From Aromatoleum bremense (GTDB lineage Bacteria > Pseudomonadota > Gammaproteobacteria > Burkholderiales > Rhodocyclaceae), in assembly GCF_017894365.1 (NCBI RefSeq), contig NZ_CP059467.1, forward strand, positions 434,001 to 498,000: DNA of 64,000 bases, in the 5' to 3' direction. Shown here one piece after another: positions 55,081 through 62,440 of this stretch. How positions within the stretch are numbered: position 1 is the first letter of the stretch; the number at the start of each line of letters is the position of its first letter. A program made the position numbers and the translations under genes. The notes beneath the pieces are model-generated. The model made no database searches, was not told the DNA's origin, and was given only the letters and a program-made list of their open reading frames with translations.

Positions 55081-56820
55081 ATGACGCCCCTGCTGCGCCA
55101 TCACAGCATCATCTTCCTGATCATGCGCCGCCTGCGGGCGCCGCTGATCCTGCTCATCAGCATCCTTGCGGTCTCGGTGCTCGGCCTGACGCTCGCGCCG
55201 GGCGTGGACGACGAAGGCAAGGTCCACTACCTGAGCTTCTTCCACGCGCTCTATTTCATGAGCTACACGGCGACGACGATCGGCTTCGGCGAGATTCCGT
55301 ACGCATTTTCCGACCAGCAGCGCCTGTGGGTGACGCTGTGCATCTACCTGTCGGTGATCGGCTGGGCATACAGCGTCGGAACCGTGTTTGCCCTGCTCGC
55401 CGATCGCAGCCTGCAACTGGCGATCCGCACGCATCGCTTCCTGCGCGCAGTCAAGCGCCTGCGCGAGCCGTTCTACCTCGTGTGCGGATATGGCGAGACC
55501 GGACGGCTGATCTGCAGCGCGCTCGACCAGCTTGGCTATCGCGCCGTCGTCGTCGAATGCGACGAAGTCAAGGCCGGCGAAATCGACCTGCACAGCTACC
55601 GGGCGGACGTGCCGACGATGTGTGCCGACGCACGCAATCCCGACCTGCTGCAGTTCGCCGGCCTCACCCATCCGTATTGCATCGGCGTGATCGCATTGAC
55701 GAACGACGACAGCGCGAACCTCGCAATTGCGATCGCCGCCCGTCTGCTCGCGCCGAAGATCCCGGCGCTGTGCCGCGCCGAGACGCCGGAAACCGCTGCG
55801 AACATGGCCTCGTTCGGCACGCGTTACATCATCAACCCGTTCGAGAAGTTCGCCGAATACCTGTCGCTCGCGTTGCACGCGCCGGCCGCGTGGCATTTGC
55901 TGACCTGGCTGACGGGACTGCCGGGGACGACCGTCGAGCGTGAGCGGGACCCGCCGCCGGGCGGCTGGATCGTATGCGGACACGGGCGCTTCGGGCGAGT
56001 GCTGGTGCAGGCGATGGAACAGGAATCGGCGGTATCGATCACGATCATCGACCGCGAACCATCCGACGACCCTCACCACCGCTGGGTGCAGGGGGATGGC
56101 ACCGGCGCAGCGGCGCTCGAGCAGGCGGGCGTGCGCGAAGCTGCCGGCATCATCGCCGGCACCGGGAACGATGTCGACAACCTGTCGATCGCGGTGACCG
56201 CGCGCGAACTGAACCCGGCGCTGTTCGTGATCCTGCGCCAGAACCACTATGCCAACCACTCACTGTTCGAGGCTTACGATTCCGACGTCGACGTCGTGCC
56301 CAGCGAAATCATCGCGCACGAATGCCTGGCGATCCTGACGACGCCGCTGCTCGTGCCCTTCCTGAACGAGGTCAAGCGCCGCGACGAACCCTGGTGCGCG
56401 GCGCTGCTCGACAGGCTGACCGGACGATTCGGCTGGCAGGTACCCAGCGTCTGGAGCGAACGCATCAGCTTCACCCAGGCACCGGCACTTCACCACAAGC
56501 TGATGCATGGCGCGACGATCGCCCTGCGAGAAATCTTGCGCGCCCCGTCGAACCGCGACGATGAACTCGCGTGCGAGGTGCTGTACCTGCACCGCGACGA
56601 CGACGATCACTTCCTGCTGCCCGATCCCGACACTGAAATCCGCGCTGGCGACGAACTGCTGCTGGTCGGCCGGCAGGAGGCGAGGCATGAATTCGACCTG
56701 ACGCTATCGAACGAACACGCCCTCACCTATGTGCTGAGCGGTCGGGATCTGCCGGGAGGATGGCTGTGGGAGAAATTCTCGCGCGATCCGGTGGCCAGCC
56801 CGGCCCCGCACGAACGCTGA
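55081..56820 (+). CDS. Potassium channel with two RCK/TrkA-type NAD-binding domains, 579 aa
   Basis: Ion channel: TM1 near residues 19-38, pore loop TATTIGFGEI, TM2 around LWVTLCIYLSVIGWAYSVG. Two Rossmann RCK domains follow (YLVCGYGETGRLICSALDQL and WIVCGHGRFGRVLVQAMEQE), each with GxGxxG, and a C-terminal TrkA_C-like part (EIRAGDELLLVGRQEARHEF). A Kch-like K+ channel gated by nucleotides or ions. The selectivity filter is TIGFGE, close to the usual TVGYG. Confidence 0.88.
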   Translation: MTPLLRHHSIIFLIMRRLRAPLILLISILAVSVLGLTLAPGVDDEGKVHYLSFFHALYFMSYTATTIGFGEIPYAFSDQQRLWVTLCIYLSVIGWAYSVGTVFALLADRSLQLAIRTHRFLRAVKRLREPFYLVCGYGETGRLICSALDQLGYRAVVVECDEVKAGEIDLHSYRADVPTMCADARNPDLLQFAGLTHPYCIGVIALTNDDSANLAIAIAARLLAPKIPALCRAETPETAANMASFGTRYIINPFEKFAEYLSLALHAPAAWHLLTWLTGLPGTTVERERDPPPGGWIVCGHGRFGRVLVQAMEQESAVSITIIDREPSDDPHHRWVQGDGTGAAALEQAGVREAAGIIAGTGNDVDNLSIAVTARELNPALFVILRQNHYANHSLFEAYDSDVDVVPSEIIAHECLAILTTPLLVPFLNEVKRRDEPWCAALLDRLTGRFGWQVPSVWSERISFTQAPALHHKLMHGATIALREILRAPSNRDDELACEVLYLHRDDDDHFLLPDPDTEIRAGDELLLVGRQEARHEFDLTLSNEHALTYVLSGRDLPGGWLWEKFSRDPVASPAPHER

Positions 56821-56826
56821 GCCGGT

Positions 56827-57048
56827 TCAGCCCTGCGCGGCAACGAGGACGACCGTCTCGTTGCCGAAAGTGACCGTCTGGCCCGGGCGCAGCTTGGCCC
56901 GCTTGCGCGATTCGGCCCGCCCGTCGACGAGGACCCGCTGGCCTTCGACGGCGGCATGCGCTTCGCCGCCGGTTCCGGTCAGCCCGGTCGCTTTCAACAG
57001 CTGGTCGAGCTGGATGTATTCGCCGCGCACGGCAAAGGAAATTGTCAT
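56827..57048 (-). CDS. S4-domain RNA-binding protein (YbcJ-like), 73 aa
   Basis: Small S4 protein: YIQLDQLLKATGLTGTGGEA, then VLVDGRAESRKRAKLRPGQ. This YbcJ-type family binds RNA or ribosomes; precise role unknown. The start at 57048 has GGAG upstream. Divergent from the adenylyltransferase-like gene. Confidence 0.88.
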   Translation of the reverse strand: MTISFAVRGEYIQLDQLLKATGLTGTGGEAHAAVEGQRVLVDGRAESRKRAKLRPGQTVTFGNETVVLVAAQG

Positions 57049-57155
57049 TGCATACTCCCGCACAGCCCTCTCGAGCTGCGCGAATCAATTGATCGATCGG
57101 AAGCCGCAAGCCTACACTGCCAACTCACTGTCTGCCGCCTCCGCGAACGAGAAAC

Positions 57156-58031
57156 ATGCCGCTGCCGCTCCTGCCAAGAATCGACCGCACGTACGTCCAC
57201 GCGAACGAATCGGGGGCGCTGCAGCCGATCCGCACGGAGCGTGCATTCATCCGCGACGAAGACTTCGACTTCACCGTTCGCTGGGTATCTTCGCTCGCGC
57301 TGAAGGATGCCGGCCGGGTCAGCGCGGCGTTGCGCCGCGATCCGGACTACAACCCCTTTCTGCCGCCCGAAGAGGACCTGAACGTCGGGCCGGTCGGCAA
57401 ACATCATCTCGCCGTGCTGAACAAATATCCGGTGATCGAGCGCCATCTGCTCATCGTCACGCGGGCGTTCGAATCCCAGACCGTGCCGCTCAGCCTTGCG
57501 GATTTCGTCGCCCTCGCGCGCGTCACCACCGAGCTCGGCGGGCTCGGCTTCTACAATGGCGGCACCGAAGCCGGCGCGAGCCAGCGCCACAAGCATCTCC
57601 AATGGATTCCCGGCACCACTCCGGCCAGTTCGAACTTCGACCGCATCACGGCCCGCCTGCCCGTGGTCGGGCGTGGTGAGGCCATATTCGACGCGAAGCT
57701 CCCGTGGCGACATCGTTTCGTGCGTCTCCGGCCCGCGCCGCCGGGCAGCGATTCCGCCGCCCTCAACGGAGCAGCCCTGCACCAGGCTTTCCACGCCGCC
57801 TGCGACGCACTCGGCATCGCTGCCGACCGCGATCCGATGCTGCCCTACAACATGCTGACCGGCGGCGGCTGGCTCGTCGTGATTCCGCGCAGCCGCGAGC
57901 AGCATGAAGGCATCTCGGTGAACGCGCTGGGCTTCGGGGGATCGCTGTTCGTGCGCCGCCCCGAACAGATCGAGGTCGTGCGCCGCATCGGCCCGCTGAA
58001 CCTGCTGGCGGCGGTCGGATTTCCCGCGTGA
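57156..58031 (+). CDS. ATP adenylyltransferase/Ap4A phosphorylase-like protein, 291 aa
   Basis: Related to Apa1/Apa2 Ap4A phosphorylases of the HIT superfamily: NPFLPPEEDLNVGPVGKHHLAVLNKYP-type N-terminus (NPFLPPEEDL and HHLAVLNKYPVIERHLLIV), GFYNGGTEAGASQRHKHLQW with the His-x-His catalytic motif, and MLTGGGWLVVIPRSREQHEG. It would cleave diadenosine tetraphosphate with phosphate or sulfate. Length normal. Confidence 0.85.
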   Translation: MPLPLLPRIDRTYVHANESGALQPIRTERAFIRDEDFDFTVRWVSSLALKDAGRVSAALRRDPDYNPFLPPEEDLNVGPVGKHHLAVLNKYPVIERHLLIVTRAFESQTVPLSLADFVALARVTTELGGLGFYNGGTEAGASQRHKHLQWIPGTTPASSNFDRITARLPVVGRGEAIFDAKLPWRHRFVRLRPAPPGSDSAALNGAALHQAFHAACDALGIAADRDPMLPYNMLTGGGWLVVIPRSREQHEGISVNALGFGGSLFVRRPEQIEVVRRIGPLNLLAAVGFPA

Positions 58032-58090
58032 TCGAAACCGGCAACGCCCGGAAACCAACACGGGCGGACGCGTCGGCGCACCGGGCCGCT

Positions 58091-58426
58091 TCAGGGCTGC
58101 AGCGGCGGCAGGCCGTGCCGGACGCGCGCACGGTCGCACGCATCTTCGCCGATCCCGAGCGCCGCATAAGGCGCAAAGTCGCGGCACGGCGAAGGCCGGT
58201 TCGAATAGATCGTGCAATGGGCGCGGACACCGATCTCGCCGGCCAGGGCCACGCAACGCGGCGGCCCTTCGTCGGTGCCCCGCATGCGCACCAGCGCCCC
58301 GGTGACCGGCACGGTCATCACATCCGGCACGCCGCCCACCGTCGTGCCCGCCAGCTCGGAGCGGTGAAAATCCACTCGGAAAGCCGCGCAGCACGCGCCG
58401 CACCGGACGCAGTGATCGTCGCTCAT
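58091..58426 (-). CDS. YkgJ-type CxxCxxCC-containing protein, 111 aa
   Basis: Begins MSDDHCVRCGACCAAFRVDF, with further cysteines in PPRCVALAG, CTIYSNRPSPCRDFAPY. This UPF0153/YkgJ family has clustered cysteines that may bind zinc or iron. The start at 58426 is preceded by a non-homologous frame. It follows the SEC-C gene on the same strand. Confidence 0.85.
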   Translation of the reverse strand: MSDDHCVRCGACCAAFRVDFHRSELAGTTVGGVPDVMTVPVTGALVRMRGTDEGPPRCVALAGEIGVRAHCTIYSNRPSPCRDFAPYAALGIGEDACDRARVRHGLPPLQP

Positions 58427-58487
58427 CAGCTCGCCGGACCGCGCGCCATGCGCTCGATGGCGGGAACCGGATCGGTCGAACTGCCCG

Positions 58488-59216
58488 TCATCGCGGGGCG
58501 CCGCAGCATTTCTTGTATTTCTTGCCGCTGCCGCACGGACAGGCCTCGTTACGCCCCGCACTTGCCGGTGCCGGGGCAACCGGCTCATCGACCGACAGCA
58601 GCTCGACCGGTGCGAGCCCGAGCTTTCGCCACTGCCCGATGATCTCGCTGACTCCCGTGACGGCCAGTTCCAGCCATTGCAGCCGCGTGGCGTCCTCAGC
58701 GGTGCTCGCCGCCGCTTCGTCGGCCCAGGGCGCCATCATCGTGTCGATCGCATCCCGCACGGCCTGCGCCGCGTCCTCGGGCACGCCCTGGTCCCAATCG
58801 TCCGACCACAGCTCGAGCCCCTGGGCGAAGCCTTCGATCCATTCCTCGCCGATCCGCAACGAATCGCCGTCGCTTGCGGCGTAGCAAAAAGGCTCCCACC
58901 CTTCGGGCTCGCCGATCGTGGTCGCCAGCTCGTTGTAATAGCGCCGCACCAGCCCGATTGCCCGCTGCATCTGGCTTCCCGAACCGAACGACACGTCCTC
59001 GCCATGCGCGGACCACACGTCGGGCAGCCACCGCTCCGGCCCAATCCGCCGCGGCGACGCGAGCACCGCGACGAGATACCCGTCGAGCATCTCCAGGTCC
59101 ATGCAGTCTTCGGGCACCGCGTCGGACGTGAGCAGCTCTTCGAGGGCTTCGAACTGCGCGTCGTCGAGCAGATGGGAGTTCGGCGTTTCGTCCTGGGGCG
59201 CTGCTTCGATATTCAT
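58488..59216 (-). CDS. UPF0149 family protein with C-terminal SEC-C motif, 242 aa
   Basis: UPF0149/YecA family: DDAQFEALEELLTSD, MDLEMLDGYLVAVLASPRRI, WNIFVR-like CYAASDGDSLRIGEEWIEGF and C-terminal EACPCGSGKKYKKCCG. The SEC-C end binds zinc. Function unknown. It is 13 bp after the TrmB-like gene. Confidence 0.9.
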   Translation of the reverse strand: MNIEAAPQDETPNSHLLDDAQFEALEELLTSDAVPEDCMDLEMLDGYLVAVLASPRRIGPERWLPDVWSAHGEDVSFGSGSQMQRAIGLVRRYYNELATTIGEPEGWEPFCYAASDGDSLRIGEEWIEGFAQGLELWSDDWDQGVPEDAAQAVRDAIDTMMAPWADEAAASTAEDATRLQWLELAVTGVSEIIGQWRKLGLAPVELLSVDEPVAPAPASAGRNEACPCGSGKKYKKCCGAPR

Positions 59217-59229
59217 CGTTTCTTCTCCG

Positions 59230-59943
59230 TCAAGGCAGGCAGGGTGCGCCTTCGGGCAGCGGCGCGCAAGCCGCAGGGCCGAGGTCGCAGATGACGCGAT
59301 ACAGCTGCTGGCCGGAGTCCCGATATTTGCGCTCGAAAGGCGTCAGCGGTATCGGTGCCTCGAATTCCTCCGGGACGATTTCCTGTCCCGTCACGCGCTC
59401 CAGCGCGCAGGCGAACTCCTCGATATAGACGTGCCAGTTGCTGCGGCACTCCAGCACGCCGCCGAGCCGCGGGATGAACGGGAACACCGGGTGGGCGTGC
59501 CAGCGCCGCGCAAGATGCCCGATCTTCGGCCAGGGGTTCGGATAAAGGATGTAGTGGCGTGCAAGCGTCAGGCCGGCATCGCAGCACAATCTCCAGTAAT
59601 CGACGAGATCGGCGCGCACGAACACCATGTTCGTCGGCAACAGCGCCTGCGGGTAGGGCTTGCGCCGGTTCAGGCGGTCCTCAGACTGGTCGATGCCGAT
59701 CACCCAGTGATCGGGAAAGCTGCGCGCCAGCTGGATCGTGCTGTGTCCGACGCCGCAGCCGGCATCGAGGATCAGCGGCGCGGTTCCGTTCCATCGTTCC
59801 AGGCTCGCGGTGAACGCCGCCCGGTTGTAGTCGGCATAAGGCTTGCGGAACGGCTCGGCGAGATGGCGTTCGACGCGACGCAAGAGCTGCTCGTGGATGC
59901 CGGACTGGGCGCTTGCGGGAATGCGGGAATTGGCGTAACTCAT
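59230..59943 (-). CDS. TrmB-like SAM-dependent methyltransferase, 237 aa
   Basis: Class I methyltransferase: SAM motif LILDAGCGVGHSTIQLARSF, IGIDQSEDRL, and HYILYPNPWPKIGHLARRW, which resembles the FPDPWPK motif of tRNA (guanine46-N7) methyltransferase TrmB. The rest differs from canonical TrmB, so the substrate is uncertain. The start at 59943 overlaps the stop of a dusC remnant by 4 bp (ATGA). Confidence 0.82.
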   Translation of the reverse strand: MSYANSRIPASAQSGIHEQLLRRVERHLAEPFRKPYADYNRAAFTASLERWNGTAPLILDAGCGVGHSTIQLARSFPDHWVIGIDQSEDRLNRRKPYPQALLPTNMVFVRADLVDYWRLCCDAGLTLARHYILYPNPWPKIGHLARRWHAHPVFPFIPRLGGVLECRSNWHVYIEEFACALERVTGQEIVPEEFEAPIPLTPFERKYRDSGQQLYRVICDLGPAACAPLPEGAPCLP

Positions 59944-60152
59944 CGACTCGGGACTCCGGCGGCAAGCAGTGGCCCGACGATCCCGCAACGCATCAAGACA
60001 GGGTCGATTTCGGCCGGATGGCGCATCGAACGGATCTCCTCGAAAAGGCCTCCGGCGCGAGGATGATTCCTGCGCAGCAGGTTCGGCCACTGTCTGATGT
60101 GACCGGGCGCATGTTTGGGTAACGCCTCCATCGGCGCCAGAACGAGCCGCAC
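59940..60152 (-). pseudogene. dusC: dusC remnant with large in-frame internal deletion, 70 aa
   Basis: GTG at 60152 starts [11 protein letters not shown], the N-terminus of tRNA-dihydrouridine synthase C. After a few residues the frame jumps to the DusC C-terminus (HIRQWPNLLRRNHPRAGGLF, EEIRSMRHPAEIDPVL). The whole TIM-barrel middle is gone, leaving 70 of about 315 residues. The short peptide cannot bind FMN. It ends in an ATGA overlap with the TrmB-like gene. Confidence 0.6.
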
Positions 60153-60297
60153 ACGAAACTGCGGCAAGAAAGGCGCGTATTGTAGGGGCAATCGCGGGCC
60201 AGTGCAGGCGGGTAGCCGCGGTGGAGCCGGCAGGCGGCCGCGCCCCGCGCCCCCGCCAACCGTGGTCCACCGCGTTGCCGCAGCCGTGCGCCGATCC

Positions 60298-60326
60298 TTG
60301 CTTTTGCCCCCCTCATCCACGATAAT
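60298..60326 (+). promoter_or_regulatory. Probable rpmE promoter
   Basis: TTGCTT (60298-60303), a 17-bp spacer and GATAAT (60321-60326) form a good sigma70 promoter about 65 bp before rpmE. Confidence 0.65.
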
Positions 60327-60390
60327 TCCTCGTTTCCAATCAGCTCTCAGGGCGGCCACAGTCACCGCCCGCTCGTACAAGGGAATCATC

Positions 60391-60609
60391 ATGAAAGCGG
60401 ACATCCATCCCAAATACGCCGAAGTCCAGGTGACCTGCTCCTGCGGCAACACCTTCGAGACGCGCTCGACGCTCGGCAAGCCTGCGCTGCACGTCGAAGT
60501 GTGTGCGGCCTGCCACCCGTTCTACACGGGCAAGCAGAAGATCGTCGACACCGCCGGTCGTGTCGAACGTTTCCGCCAAAAATACGGCAACGTTCAGCGC
60601 CTCGGCTGA
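60391..60609 (+). CDS. rpmE: 50S ribosomal protein L31, 72 aa
   Basis: [20 protein letters not shown], then [20 protein letters not shown] and [10 protein letters not shown], the zinc-binding (C+) form of L31 (CSCG and CAAC). Followed by a strong terminator at 60629-60654. Length normal. Confidence 0.97.
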   Translation: MKADIHPKYAEVQVTCSCGNTFETRSTLGKPALHVEVCAACHPFYTGKQKIVDTAGRVERFRQKYGNVQRLG

Positions 60610-60628
60610 TTCCTGGCCAAAGTCTAGA

Positions 60629-60654
60629 AAAGGCAGCTTCGGCTGCCTTTTTTA
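60629..60654 (+). terminator. Intrinsic terminator of rpmE
   Basis: AGGCAGC stem, TTCG loop, GCTGCCT stem, then a run of T residues, 20 bp after the rpmE stop. Confidence 0.9.
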
Positions 60655-60802
60655 TTCAACCACTGCCGCGCCGTCGGCCCCTCGCAGCGCGCCCGATGGT
60701 TTGCCGGCTAGAATCCCGCCCTGACGACGACGGCGCGTCGCAAACGTGTCCGTGGTGGTCCTGGTCCCCGCACCAAAAAGTGCTGCCCGACACCCGTCCC
60801 GA

Positions 60803-62440
60803 ATGACTCGCGCCCCCAACTCTCCCCTGCCGAAACAGCACCTCTACGGAGCGGCCGGGCTGGCCGTGCTCGTTGGGCTGTATCTTCTTGTCGGGCTGAC
60901 CGGCCACGTCCCGTGGCGTGGCGACGACGCCCGGCATTTCGGCCCGATCTTCGAGATGCTGCAGGGCAACGGCCTTCTGTTCCCGCTGATCGCCGGCGAA
61001 CCGTCGACAAGTTTCCCGCCGCTGTATTACTGGACGGGTTCGGTGTTTGCGCTGCTGTTCGGCTGGCTGCTGCCGCCCCACGATGCGGCGCGCCTCGCCA
61101 CCACGCTATACACGGCGCTCGCGATCTTCTGGATCGCCCGTGCTTCGGCGCGGCTGTACGGCAAGCACACGCGCACTCCGGCTGCGCTGTTGACGCTGGG
61201 CACGCTGGGACTGGTGCTCCACGCGCACGAAACCCAGCCGATGATCGCCGTGATGTCGTTCGTCGCGATGACCCTTGCCGGCCTGTCGCTGATCCCGACG
61301 CGGCCCGCCCTCGGCAGCCTCCAGGCCGCTGCGGGCTCGGTGCTCGCATTTCTCGCCGGCGGCCTGCCCGGCGTGATGCTGACGCTGCCGCTGTTTCTCG
61401 TCGTCGTCATTGCGTGCCCCGAGTGCCGCAACCCGCGCGCCAGCGGCGGCCTGATTCTCGGACTGAGCCTCGCCGTGGGAGCCGGCGCGCTGTGGCCGCT
61501 GGTTCTTCACTACCAGGCTCCCGAACTGCTCGCGCTGTGGTGGCGCAGGGAATGGCTCGAGTTCGGTGCGGACCCGCTGCGGCGCGACGAGTTTTCCCGG
61601 CTGGTCGAACTGTTCGGCTGGTTCGCCTGGCCGTTGTGGCCGATCGCGCTGTGGTCGCTGTGGCGCGCGCGCCGCCAGCTGATGCGGATTTCCTGGCTCC
61701 TGCCGATCGCGTCAGCGCTGCTCGCCGGCGGCTGGATCATCGCCAACGGCAGTCTCGCCCAGGCGACGATGCTCCCGCTGATCCCCCCGCTCGCGTTGCT
61801 CGCCGCGGCGGGCATTCCGACACTGCGACGCGGCGCAGCCAACGCTTTCGACTGGTTTGCGGTGATGACCTTCGTCGTTTTCGCGCTGCTGGTGTGGATT
61901 GCATGGACGGCACAGGCCGTTTCCTGGCCCCCCGGGCTTGCGCGCCACGTCGCGAGGGTCGCCCCGGGGTTCGAACTCAAAGGGAGCGTGTCGCAGGCGC
62001 TCGCCGGGCTCGGCATCTGCGTGAGCTGGATCGTGCTGATGTGGCGGCTGCCGCGCTCCTTCAATCGCGGCCCGGCAAGCTGGGCGATGGGCATGACGAC
62101 GCTGTGGTGCCTCGCAGTCGTGCTGCTGATGCCGTGGTTCGACTACGACCGCAGCTACCGTCCGGTTGCGACGTCGCTGGCCATCGCGCTGGCGGGGGAA
62201 AGGAGCGACTGCGTCGCGATGCTCGAGCTGTCGCCAAGCCAGCGCGCCTCGTTCCACTATTTCGCCGGCGTGCGACCCGAAAGGGTTTCCGGCAATGAAA
62301 CGGTCTGCAGCTTTTTGCTGGTGTACGATAGCCGCAACCCTGCCGCGCTCCGGCCAGCCCAGGAATGGCAGCAGATCTGGGAGTATCGCCGTGGAGGTGG
62401 CAAACAACTCGAAACATTCCGTCTTTATCGCCGTGACTGA
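60803..62440 (+). CDS. ArnT/PMT-like membrane glycosyltransferase, 545 aa
   Basis: Polytopic membrane protein (11 or so segments). After the first segment comes GDDARHFGPIFEMLQGNG with the paired acidic residues, then EPSTSFPPLYYW, the GT-C plan of ArnT-like and dolichyl-phosphate-mannose mannosyltransferases. It would move a sugar from a lipid carrier on the periplasmic side. Start 60803 (MTRAPN) has no good ribosome site; GTG 60746 is an alternative. It overlaps pgi by 8 bp. Confidence 0.7.
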   Translation: MTRAPNSPLPKQHLYGAAGLAVLVGLYLLVGLTGHVPWRGDDARHFGPIFEMLQGNGLLFPLIAGEPSTSFPPLYYWTGSVFALLFGWLLPPHDAARLATTLYTALAIFWIARASARLYGKHTRTPAALLTLGTLGLVLHAHETQPMIAVMSFVAMTLAGLSLIPTRPALGSLQAAAGSVLAFLAGGLPGVMLTLPLFLVVVIACPECRNPRASGGLILGLSLAVGAGALWPLVLHYQAPELLALWWRREWLEFGADPLRRDEFSRLVELFGWFAWPLWPIALWSLWRARRQLMRISWLLPIASALLAGGWIIANGSLAQATMLPLIPPLALLAAAGIPTLRRGAANAFDWFAVMTFVVFALLVWIAWTAQAVSWPPGLARHVARVAPGFELKGSVSQALAGLGICVSWIVLMWRLPRSFNRGPASWAMGMTTLWCLAVVLLMPWFDYDRSYRPVATSLAIALAGERSDCVAMLELSPSQRASFHYFAGVRPERVSGNETVCSFLLVYDSRNPAALRPAQEWQQIWEYRRGGGKQLETFRLYRRD

